Shown here: positions 43,433-51,181 of the stretch, piece by piece
How positions within the stretch are numbered: position 1 is the first letter of the stretch
Layout: the number at the start of each line of letters is the position of its first letter
Assembly (NCBI RefSeq): GCF_016909015.1
Contig: NZ_JAFBFA010000031.1
Span: forward strand, 1 to 64,000
Source: Gracilibacillus alcaliphilus
GTDB taxonomy: Bacteria > Bacillota > Bacilli > Bacillales > Amphibacillaceae
Direction of reading: 5' to 3'
Length of the DNA stretch: 64,000 bases
Made by a program: the position numbers and the translations under genes
The notes under the pieces: generated by a model
Seen by the model: the letters and a program-made list of their open reading frames with translations, nothing else
Database searches by the model: none
What the model was told of the DNA's origin: nothing

Positions 43433-44266
43433 TTAATCCATCATATCTAGAATACGATTTAGATCATCATCAGAAAAAAATTCTATTTCAATTTTTCCTT
43501 TGCGTTTCCCCTTACTAATCGAGACATTGGTGCCAAAATACTCTTTCAAATGATTTTCGCGTTCCGTAATAAAGATATCTTTCTTTTCCTTCTTCGGCTT
43601 CTTCGGCTGGTTATTATTTAGCTGATTAATCAATGCCTCCACTTGGCGAACGTTTAGTTTTTCTTTCATAATTCGTTGAACTACTGGCTTGAGTTTATGT
43701 TTGTCTTTTAATCCTAGTAAAGCTCTGCCATGTCCCATTGATATCGATCCATTATTTATCAAAACTACTATATCATCTGGTAAGCTTAATAAACGAACTA
43801 AGTTGGCAATATGCGAGCGACTCTTGCCTAATCGTTTAGCAAGCTGATCCTGTGTCATGCCTAATTCATTCATTAATCGATCATAAGCTGTCGCCTCTTC
43901 AATCGGCGTTAGGTCTTCACGCTGAATATTCTCCAGCAGCGCTAATTCCATCATTTGTTCATCTGATAATTCCTTGATAATAACAGGAATAACATCCAAA
44001 TTAGCTTCTTTCGCCGCTCTAAATCGGCGCTCCCCTACTACAATCTCATATCCTCTTATACTTTTTCGCACAATTAATGGTTGTAAAATACCATGCTCTA
44101 GAATGGATTCCTTTAATTCCTCAATTGCATCTGCCTCAAAAACTTGACGAGGCTGATATGGATTGGGACGGCATTTCTTTAATTCAATTTCCTCAATTTT
44201 CTCAAAGTCTTCTTCTTCCACCTCTGGAAAAAAAGCATCTAATCCTTTTCCTAATCCTCTAGCCAC
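43433..44266 (-). CDS. spo0J: Chromosome partitioning protein Spo0J (ParB)
   Basis: The 277-residue CTP-dependent clamp loads at parS and spreads on DNA. CTP-binding motif GERRFRAAKEAN, the conserved LLENIQREDLTPIEEA, the helix-turn-helix QDQLAKRLGKSRSHIANLVR and the C-terminal dimerisation region EIEFFSDDDLNRILDMM are present. The GTG at 44266 follows GGAAG and overlaps the soj stop, indicating translational coupling. Three parS-like sites lie within 5 kb. Confidence 0.97.
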   Translation of the reverse strand: MARGLGKGLDAFFPEVEEEDFEKIEEIELKKCRPNPYQPRQVFEADAIEELKESILEHGILQPLIVRKSIRGYEIVVGERRFRAAKEANLDVIPVIIKELSDEQMMELALLENIQREDLTPIEEATAYDRLMNELGMTQDQLAKRLGKSRSHIANLVRLLSLPDDIVVLINNGSISMGHGRALLGLKDKHKLKPVVQRIMKEKLNVRQVEALINQLNNNQPKKPKKEKKDIFITERENHLKEYFGTNVSISKGKRKGKIEIEFFSDDDLNRILDMMD

Positions 44267-45020
44267 CTGCAATCACTTCCTTTGCTAAATCAAGATATAC
44301 TTCGGCTCCTCTTGATCTAGAATCATATGATATTATTGGTTTTCCATGACTTGGTGCTTCACTCAAACGAACATTTCTAGGGATAATCGTGTTGTATACT
44401 TTATCCTGGAAATACTTTTTGACCTCATCGATGACTTGGATTCCTAAGTTGGTTCTTGCATCTAACATAGTTAATAACACACCCTCAATCATGAGGTGCT
44501 TATTTAAGTGCTTTTGTACCAGTCTAATCGTATTTAAGAGCTGACTTAATCCTTCCAAGGCATAATATTCACATTGTACAGGAATTAAGACTGTATCTGA
44601 CGCCGTTAATGCATTAATCGTGAGTAAACCTAATGATGGCGGACAATCAATAATGATATAATCATACTCATCTTTCACACTGTCCAAGGCTTTCTTCAGG
44701 CGAACTTCCCGTGACATAGTGGAAACCAGTTCAATTTCCGCCCCGGACAGATGAATAGTTGCCGGTATAATTTCTAAATGCTGAACAGTTGTTTGCATTC
44801 GCACCTCATTTACCTCTGCATCATCTACTAGAACGTCATAAATACATTTATTAACATCGGCCTTATTAACTCCTACCCCACTCGTAGCATTTCCTTGTGG
44901 ATCTATATCGACGATTAGGATTTTTTTATTTAGATCTGCTAAGCAAGCACTCAAATTAACGGAAGACGTGGTTTTTCCAACACCGCCCTTTTGATTTGCG
45001 ACGGCAATTATTTTCCCCAT
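44259..45020 (-). CDS. soj: Chromosome partitioning ATPase Soj (ParA)
   Basis: The 253-residue ParA-type ATPase has the deviant Walker A KGGVGKTTSSVNLSA, DIDPQGNATSGVG and the B motif region YIIIDCPPSLG. It acts with Spo0J in origin segregation and regulates DnaA. The ATG at 45020 follows AGGTAGGTGACATC; the frame is open upstream without a site. First gene of soj-spo0J. Confidence 0.97.
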   Translation of the reverse strand: MGKIIAVANQKGGVGKTTSSVNLSACLADLNKKILIVDIDPQGNATSGVGVNKADVNKCIYDVLVDDAEVNEVRMQTTVQHLEIIPATIHLSGAEIELVSTMSREVRLKKALDSVKDEYDYIIIDCPPSLGLLTINALTASDTVLIPVQCEYYALEGLSQLLNTIRLVQKHLNKHLMIEGVLLTMLDARTNLGIQVIDEVKKYFQDKVYNTIIPRNVRLSEAPSHGKPIISYDSRSRGAEVYLDLAKEVIAGG

Positions 45021-45224
45021 GATGTCACCTACCTCTTGCAATTGTCTCTTATATTCTACCACTAAATTGATATTTTTCAGAAATAAAATACCTTTCCAGT
45101 GATAAATGATTCAAATGGTTTAATCTTTTTCCAAATGAACTCACATACTCCACTTGTTGCCTATGGCTTCTTTCCTTGATTTTTCATAGTTTATCAATCT
45201 TTCATGTAATTAGGCCTAAGATAC

Positions 45225-45261
45225 AAAAAAACAACCCATCTTCCTTGCTAGTAAAGATGGG
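45225..45261 (-). terminator. Rho-independent terminator of noc
   Basis: CCCATCTT pairs with AAGATGGG around 11 bases. The minus-strand sequence after the stem is TTGTTTTTTT. It separates noc from soj. Confidence 0.82.
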
Positions 45262-45271
45262 CAGCGTACAG

Positions 45272-46132
45272 TTATTTTTTCTTAGGAATTTTGATGGTAA
45301 TTTGATAGTAGTCATCATGTTCTTGTTCATTCGTTTCTAAATCAATGCCAGTATCAGAGACCATATTCAATGATTGTCTAATCGTATTCATCGCAATTCG
45401 CATGTCTTTATTGATACCCTTCAAGCGCGGTTTCTTTGGTGTCTTCTTATCTGCCAGCTGTCGTTCAATGAGGGCCTCTGTTTGCTTCACATTCAGTTCC
45501 TTTTCAATGATTTGCAGCAATATTTTTAATTGTTGTTCTTCATTTTTCAAGGCAATCAAGGCCCTTGCATGACGTTCCGTAATAGTCTTCTTTAAAATGG
45601 CCTCTTTGACCTCTTCTGGCAGCTTCAACAGCCGCATTTTATTGGCAATGGTGGATTGGCTTTTTCCTAATCGCTGTGCTAGTGCCTCTTGTGTTAAGTT
45701 ATGCATCTCAATCAGCTTCTCATAGGCTGCCGCCTCTTCAATAACGGTAAGCTCCTCACGCTGTAAATTCTCAATAAGGGCTACGGAGGCCGTTTCCTTA
45801 TCCGTCATCTCACGAATAATAGCAGGAACCTTGTCCCATTCTAAGCTTTTTGCAGCACGCCAGCGTCTCTCACCTGCTATGATCTCATAAGTTGCTTCCT
45901 CATTTTCTGCTTTACGTACGACAATAGGTTGTATTAAACCATGTGTATGTAAGGTTTGAGCCAACTCATTAATTTTCTCTTCGTCAAAGATAGATCGAGG
46001 CTGATAGCGGTTTGGTACTATATTATCCGTTTCAATATATATTACCTCATCTTGTAGTTTCTCGAGATCCTCTGCTGACTCTTCACTCGATTTATCCCCT
46101 AATCCAAAAATTTTACCAAATGGGTGTAACAC
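45272..46132 (-). CDS. noc: Nucleoid occlusion protein Noc
   Basis: This 286-residue ParB paralogue binds Noc boxes and the membrane to stop division over the nucleoid. It has the N-terminal amphipathic HPFGKIFGLG, the CTP motif GERRWRAAKSLE, the segment LIENLQREELTVIEEA and the helix-turn-helix QEALAQRLGKSQSTIANKMR. The start is uncertain: the GTG at 46132 gives eight bases to a GGTGG and a length like B. subtilis Noc (283). Other GTG codons lie up to 12 bases upstream. Confidence 0.94.
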   Translation of the reverse strand: MLHPFGKIFGLGDKSSEESAEDLEKLQDEVIYIETDNIVPNRYQPRSIFDEEKINELAQTLHTHGLIQPIVVRKAENEEATYEIIAGERRWRAAKSLEWDKVPAIIREMTDKETASVALIENLQREELTVIEEAAAYEKLIEMHNLTQEALAQRLGKSQSTIANKMRLLKLPEEVKEAILKKTITERHARALIALKNEEQQLKILLQIIEKELNVKQTEALIERQLADKKTPKKPRLKGINKDMRIAMNTIRQSLNMVSDTGIDLETNEQEHDDYYQITIKIPKKK

Positions 46133-46495
46133 AACAAGCACCACCTTCTTCTACTTCACATCATTCTATCATTTATCCGTAAACTAGATGATCACGCTTT
46201 CCGCGGGTATTCTTCATCTACTTACAAAATTAACAAACAAAATTAAACATACTATCTTTAACAGCTAAAAAAGAGAGAGAAACAAAAGGGAAAACTTGCT
46301 TAATAAACGAGTTAAGCAAGTAAAACGAAACCGTTAGATATTCCTCGTTTCACGTGGAACATCCTCCATCATTCAATACTTCTATTTTATCACAAAAATC
46401 TCTTAAGCGATAAAAAATCTCACTAATTTTCCATAAATATATTTCTTAGCACCTAAATAGTCCCTCTACCTTAATAAGAAATATTTCCCCTTAAA
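46133..46495. other. Gene-free stretch upstream of noc, with degenerate parS site 3 at 46346-46361
   Basis: CGTTTCACGTGGAACA (46346-46361) differs from the parS consensus only at the first base. The remaining AT-rich sequence shows no gene; the noc promoter must lie here. Confidence 0.7.
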
Positions 46496-46631
46496 GGTTG
46501 TTCCAAAAGTCCAACAAACATGACACGGCGGATGTCGAATTTGCCTTGAGCTTTCAACGCACACGATGCGCTCGTATCGGTGTTGCAACACGATATTGCG
46601 AACTCAATCGATAATGGTCCTTTTATCAACC
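46496..46631. repeat. MITE-like intergenic repeat (family C), copy 1
   Basis: It begins GGTTGTTCCAAAAGTCC and ends near CCTTTTATCAACC. Its middle (about 46553-46625) matches 61682-61755 at most positions, including CGCACACGATG, GTATCGGTGTTGCAACA and GATATTGCGAACT. It ends 12 bp before the rsmG stop. Confidence 0.8.
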
Positions 46632-46642
46632 TTTACATATAT

Positions 46643-47356
46643 TTATAACGGGTTCTTATTAGGGACACCTGGTTTTCTTGGATATTTCTTCGGTGTCTTA
46701 CGTTTTTTATCAATAAATACAATATTTCGTTCCCCGTTATCCTCTGGCAAGGAAAAGGTTTCTAGCCTGTTCACTGCTCCTCCTAATATTTCAATGCCAT
46801 CTTGTGCTTCCGTTAATTCCTCTTCTGCCTGAGAGCCCTTCATTGCAATAAACGTGCCACCTGTCCGTAATAATGGTAAACACAACTCCGATAAAACAGA
46901 AGTTCTTGCAACAGCCCTCGCCATTACCACATCAAAATAATGTCTGAATTGTTCATTCCTTCCAAACAATTCAGCCCTGTCATGGTAGAAGCTTACGCCT
47001 TCTATCCCCAGCTTAACAGCTAAATGGTTAAGAAAGGTAATCCGTTTTTGCAAGGAATCTACAATGGTTACTTGAATGTCTGGAAATAGAATTTTGAGCG
47101 GGATACTGGGGAACCCAGCCCCAGCACCCACATCACAAATATGCACTTGATTGGTAAAGTCGAAATAGAAGGCAGCGGTAATCGAATCATAGAAATGCTT
47201 GACATACACTTCTTCCTTATCGGTAATCGCTGTTAAATTCATCTTCTCGTTCCATTCCACCAAAATCTGATAGTATTGTTCAAATTGTTGTAGCTGATGA
47301 TCGGTTACTTGAATGTTATGTGCTTGTATATGGGCTTGAAAGGATTGAAGATCCAA
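46643..47356 (-). CDS. rsmG: 16S rRNA (guanine-527-N7)-methyltransferase
   Basis: The 237-residue SAM-dependent enzyme modifies G527 of 16S rRNA. The SAM-binding motif is HICDVGAGAGFPSIPLKILF, and ARAVARTSVLSELCLPLL and TFIAMKGSQAEEEL follow. It follows mnmG by 16 bases in the mnmE-mnmG-rsmG operon. Loss of this gene in other bacteria gives low-level streptomycin resistance. Confidence 0.97.
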   Translation of the reverse strand: MDLQSFQAHIQAHNIQVTDHQLQQFEQYYQILVEWNEKMNLTAITDKEEVYVKHFYDSITAAFYFDFTNQVHICDVGAGAGFPSIPLKILFPDIQVTIVDSLQKRITFLNHLAVKLGIEGVSFYHDRAELFGRNEQFRHYFDVVMARAVARTSVLSELCLPLLRTGGTFIAMKGSQAEEELTEAQDGIEILGGAVNRLETFSLPEDNGERNIVFIDKKRKTPKKYPRKPGVPNKNPL

Positions 47357-47372
47357 TTACACCACTCCCCTA

Positions 47373-49265
47373 CTATTCATTCGACACTTTCGCAACATTT
47401 CCTTGCTCAATATACACTAGCAAGATAGAGACATCCGCAGGATTTACCCCAGAGATTCTGGAAGCTTGACCAACTGATAATGGCCGTACTTCTTTCAATT
47501 TCTCCCTTGCTTCGGTAGCAATACCGCTAATATCATCATAATTGATATGATCTGGGATTAATTTATTTTCCATTTTTTTCATACGTTCTACTTGTTGATT
47601 GGATTTCGAAATATATCCTTCATATTTAATTTGGATTTCCACCTGTTCTTTCACATCATCGGCCAATTCCTTTTCAGCAGGAGCAACTTGTTCCATCACG
47701 GCATAGGTTACTTCTGGACGTTTCATCAGATCATACGCCAAGATACCGTCTTTCAATCTAGTTCCACCGACATCCTCCATCAATTGTTGTAATTGCTCGG
47801 TTGGTTTCAGACGAACGGTGCTTAATCGTTCTTTTTCCTCCGCAATTAAGCGTTTCTTCTCTTCAAAACGAGCAAAGCGCTCATCCGAAATCAAACCAAG
47901 TCGATGACCAATTTCTGTCAAACGCAAATCGGCATTATCATGACGCAAAAGTAAACGGTATTCTGCTCTTGAAGTCAGCAAACGATATGGTTCATTGGTT
48001 CCTTTTGTTACTAAGTCATCAATCAGTACCCCGATATAAGCCTGAGAACGATCCAAGATACATTTTTCTTGATCTAATATTTTGGCGGCGGCATTAATCC
48101 CGGCCATTAAACCTTGCGCGGCAGCCTCTTCATAACCAGATGTACCATTGATTTGCCCAGCTGTAAATAAACCATCAATCGCTTTGACTTCTAATGTTGG
48201 CCATAATTGAGTCGGTACTACAGCATCATATTCAATCGCATATCCAGCACGCATAATGTCGGCATTCTCTAAACCTGGAATAGTTTTCAAGATTTCTCGC
48301 TGAATATACTCAGGTAAAGAAGTAGATAAACCTTGGACATATACTTCTTCCGTATTACGTCCCTCTGGCTCTAGAAAGACTTGATGACGTGATTTATCAT
48401 GGAAACGGACAATTTTATCTTCTACAGACGGACAATATCTTGGTCCCCTTCCTCTGACGGCTCCAGAGTACATCGCTGACAGCTTGAGATTATCATTAAT
48501 CAATTGATGTGTCTCCGCATTGGTGTAGGTTAACCAGCATGGGATCTGATCCACAATTTCTTCGGTTGTTTCATAAGAAAAGTGTTGTGGATGCTCATCT
48601 CCTGGCTGAATTTCTGTCTTATCATAATCAATCGTACGATTATTCACCCTTGGTGGTGTACCTGTCTTGAAACGAACAATTTCAAAGCCTAATTCTTCTA
48701 AATTCTCTGCTAATTTAATAGTTGGGCGTTGGTTATTTGGTCCGCTCTCATAAGCAACATCACCGATTAACACACGTCCGCGCATAAAGGTTCCGGTTGT
48801 AATAATAACGGCTGGGGCGCGATAAATCCCTTTTGTTTCTGTAATAACCCCTTGGACTTTACCATCTTTGACAATTAGTTCTTCCACCATTCCTTGACGC
48901 AAGGTCAGGTTAGGTTCTTCTTCTAATAATCGTTTCATTTCTTGAATATATAACGGCTTGTCTGCTTGTGCACGTAAGGCTCTGACTGCAGGACCTTTAC
49001 CGGTATTCAACATTCGCATCTGAATGTATGTTTTATCTATTACTTTCCCCATTAAACCGCCTAATGCATCGATTTCTCTAACGACGATCCCTTTTGCCGG
49101 ACCTCCGATTGATGGATTACATGGCATAAAGGCGATCAAGTCTAAATTTAATGTTAATATTAATGTTTTTGCGCCGCGTTTGGCAGCGGCATGGGCGGCT
49201 TCTGCACCGGCATGGCCTGCTCCAATGACAATTACATCATATTGACCAGCTTCATAAGTTGACAT
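47373..49265 (-). CDS. mnmG: tRNA uridine-5-carboxymethylaminomethyl modification enzyme MnmG (GidA)
   Basis: The 630-residue FAD protein works with MnmE to install cmnm5 at U34 of certain tRNAs. It has the FAD motif VIGAGHAGAEAAHAAAKRG, MPCNPSIGGPAKGIVVREID, the conserved TGTFMRGRVLIGDV and the C-terminal helical domain ending ISGVNPADVSILLVYIEQG. Length and context, between mnmE and rsmG, are standard. Confidence 0.98.
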   Translation of the reverse strand: MSTYEAGQYDVIVIGAGHAGAEAAHAAAKRGAKTLILTLNLDLIAFMPCNPSIGGPAKGIVVREIDALGGLMGKVIDKTYIQMRMLNTGKGPAVRALRAQADKPLYIQEMKRLLEEEPNLTLRQGMVEELIVKDGKVQGVITETKGIYRAPAVIITTGTFMRGRVLIGDVAYESGPNNQRPTIKLAENLEELGFEIVRFKTGTPPRVNNRTIDYDKTEIQPGDEHPQHFSYETTEEIVDQIPCWLTYTNAETHQLINDNLKLSAMYSGAVRGRGPRYCPSVEDKIVRFHDKSRHQVFLEPEGRNTEEVYVQGLSTSLPEYIQREILKTIPGLENADIMRAGYAIEYDAVVPTQLWPTLEVKAIDGLFTAGQINGTSGYEEAAAQGLMAGINAAAKILDQEKCILDRSQAYIGVLIDDLVTKGTNEPYRLLTSRAEYRLLLRHDNADLRLTEIGHRLGLISDERFARFEEKKRLIAEEKERLSTVRLKPTEQLQQLMEDVGGTRLKDGILAYDLMKRPEVTYAVMEQVAPAEKELADDVKEQVEIQIKYEGYISKSNQQVERMKKMENKLIPDHINYDDISGIATEAREKLKEVRPLSVGQASRISGVNPADVSILLVYIEQGNVAKVSNE

Positions 49266-49300
49266 GGCTGATCCTCCTTCTATCTCCTATATAATAATAG

Positions 49301-50677
49301 TTATTTCCCTAAACAAAACTGTGAAAACAATTGATCAATCAAACTTTCCTGTACTGTATCTCCGACTATTTCACCTAATAATTCCCATGCACGAGTAACA
49401 TCAATTTGTACTAAGTCAATCGGCATACCCGCTTCCATTGCCTCTCTTGCGTCATCCAATGCCAGTAGGGTTTGGCGCAATAATTGAATATGGCGGACAT
49501 TCGATACATACGTAAGATCTCCTGTATCCAACTCACCTGCAAAAAAGGTATCTGCAATCGCCGCTTCTAATGCGTCCATTCCTTTATCTTCAATCAGTGC
49601 CGTCGTAATGACCCGCTGACCGCCAGCTAACCGCTGAACTTCTTCTATATCTAACTGAGGCTCTAGATCTGTCTTATTCACAATTACAATATATTCAAGA
49701 CCTGCTGCTGCCTTAAACAAGTTACGATCTTCTTCTGATAAAGGTTCACCATAATTTAATACAAGTAAGATCAAATCTGATTCTTTTAAGGCCTTATGAG
49801 AGCGTTCGACACCGATACGTTCCACAATATCTTCTGTTTCCCGAATTCCTGCTGTATCCACTAAACGCAAAGGAACACCGCGTACATTAACATATTCTTC
49901 AATAATATCTCTCGTTGTACCAGGAATATCCGTGACAATCGCCTTTGTTTCCTGAACAAAGGCGTTTAATAACGAGGATTTACCAACATTCGGCCGTCCA
50001 ATAATAGCCGTTGAAATACCTTCCCGCAGAATTTTTCCTTGTTTAGCCATACTCAATAACCGTTCCACTTCTTGATATACCTCATCTGTCCGTTCCCGCA
50101 GCATTTGATGAGACATCTCTTCCACATCATCATATTCCGGGTAATCGATATTCACTTCTACATGAGCTACCGTCTCAATCAATTTCTGACGAAGATCTTG
50201 TACCAGTTTAGACAGCTTACCATCTAATTGTTTCAAAGCAACATTCATCGCCTTATCGGTCTTGGCACGAATCAAATCCATTACTGCCTCTGCTTGTGAT
50301 AAATCAATTCTTCCATTTAGAAATGCCCGCTTGGTAAATTCACCTGGTTCAGCCAGACGCGCACCTTGACTCAATACATGCTCTAATAAGCGATTGACCG
50401 AGGCAAGCCCGCCGTGGCAATTAATCTCCACCACATCTTCTTTTGTAAATGTCTTCGGCGCCCGCATTACTGTAACCATTACCTCTTCAATCATTTCACC
50501 GCTAGACGGATCGGCCATTTTTCCATAATGGATGGTATGGGAATCTACTTGTGTTAGGTCTTTCCCAACAAATAGCTGATTGCTAATAGCTAGTGCCTCT
50601 TCCCCACTTAAACGCACAATAGCAATTGCACCTTCACCAATTGGCGTGGAGATAGCTGCTATGGTATCTTGTTCCAC
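49301..50677 (-). CDS. mnmE: tRNA modification GTPase MnmE (TrmE/ThdF)
   Basis: The 458-residue GTPase is the partner of MnmG. It has an N-terminal formyl-THF-binding domain (TIAAISTPIGEGAIAIVRLSG), a helical domain with an inserted G domain (G1 GRPNVGKSSLLNAF, G3 DTAGIRETED, G4 VNKTD), and the C-terminal catalytic Cys in FCLGK. The GTG at 50677 is favoured because GGAGGTGA lies five bases before it; an ATG at 50692 overlaps this site. Upstream is a DnaA-box cluster. Confidence 0.98.
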   Translation of the reverse strand: MEQDTIAAISTPIGEGAIAIVRLSGEEALAISNQLFVGKDLTQVDSHTIHYGKMADPSSGEMIEEVMVTVMRAPKTFTKEDVVEINCHGGLASVNRLLEHVLSQGARLAEPGEFTKRAFLNGRIDLSQAEAVMDLIRAKTDKAMNVALKQLDGKLSKLVQDLRQKLIETVAHVEVNIDYPEYDDVEEMSHQMLRERTDEVYQEVERLLSMAKQGKILREGISTAIIGRPNVGKSSLLNAFVQETKAIVTDIPGTTRDIIEEYVNVRGVPLRLVDTAGIRETEDIVERIGVERSHKALKESDLILLVLNYGEPLSEEDRNLFKAAAGLEYIVIVNKTDLEPQLDIEEVQRLAGGQRVITTALIEDKGMDALEAAIADTFFAGELDTGDLTYVSNVRHIQLLRQTLLALDDAREAMEAGMPIDLVQIDVTRAWELLGEIVGDTVQESLIDQLFSQFCLGK

Positions 50678-50781
50678 TTTTCTCACCTCCATTTTACACT
50701 TTTTTTAGGATCTATATCTAAACAATTATTTTTAGTATCACTAACTTATTAGAATATCACAAAACTATATCATTTGAAAAG

Positions 50782-50881
50782 ATATCCACACCCAGTTTTT
50801 GTAGATTTCCTCAGAAAATTTATCCACATGTGGGTAATTCAACAACACACACCGTTAAATAGTTATCCACAAGATAGTATT
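50782..50881. promoter_or_regulatory. DnaA-box cluster 1 of the mnmE-jag interval
   Basis: Two perfect TTATNCACA boxes (50820-50828 and 50873-50881) and two single-mismatch boxes (50782-50790 and 50829-50837, the latter inverted). The 22-bp block ATCCACATGTGGGTAATTCA(AC) and the terminal AGTTATCCACA recur at 54454-54504. B. subtilis has a DnaA-box cluster in the same place, between jag and mnmE (thdF). Confidence 0.82.
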
Positions 50882-50949
50882 TATTACACTTACATCCTGC
50901 TTAAAGTGTGTGATTTATGCAAAGACTCATTCTTTTCAGATGGTTGACT

Positions 50950-51055
50950 TATATCTAGGGCGTGACGTGAAATCTCTAAAGTTTGGCGCTTGGAGCTGGA
51001 CATGGGTATTCTTGAATAAGAATAAACTCATGAAAATTATATATTTGCTGACCTT
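50950..51055. repeat. Dispersed intergenic repeat (family B), copy 2
   Basis: This is the second copy of the element at 43285-43385, in the same orientation, sharing GGGCGTGACGTG, AATCTCTAAAGTTTGG, CTTGGAGCTGGACATGG and TATTCTTGAATAAGAAT. It lies between the DnaA-box cluster and the GH3 terminator. Confidence 0.85.
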
Positions 51056-51060
51056 ACAAG

Positions 51061-51110
51061 AAAAAGCTGTTGCAAAATGTAAATGTAGCATTTTGCAACA
51101 GCTTCTTTTT
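51061..51110. terminator. Bidirectional hairpin terminator downstream of the GH3 gene
   Basis: GCTGTTGCAAAATG (51066-51079) pairs perfectly with CATTTTGCAACAGC (51089-51102), flanked by A5 and T5 runs. The arms resemble the hairpin after ade, so this may be a common terminator in the genome or a relic with IS-like ends. Confidence 0.82.
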
Positions 51111-51181
51111 CCTATTAAAGTAACTAAATAACATAATATATGTGTACATGTAATGAGGTGTGCTCGGTACCACACGATTAA

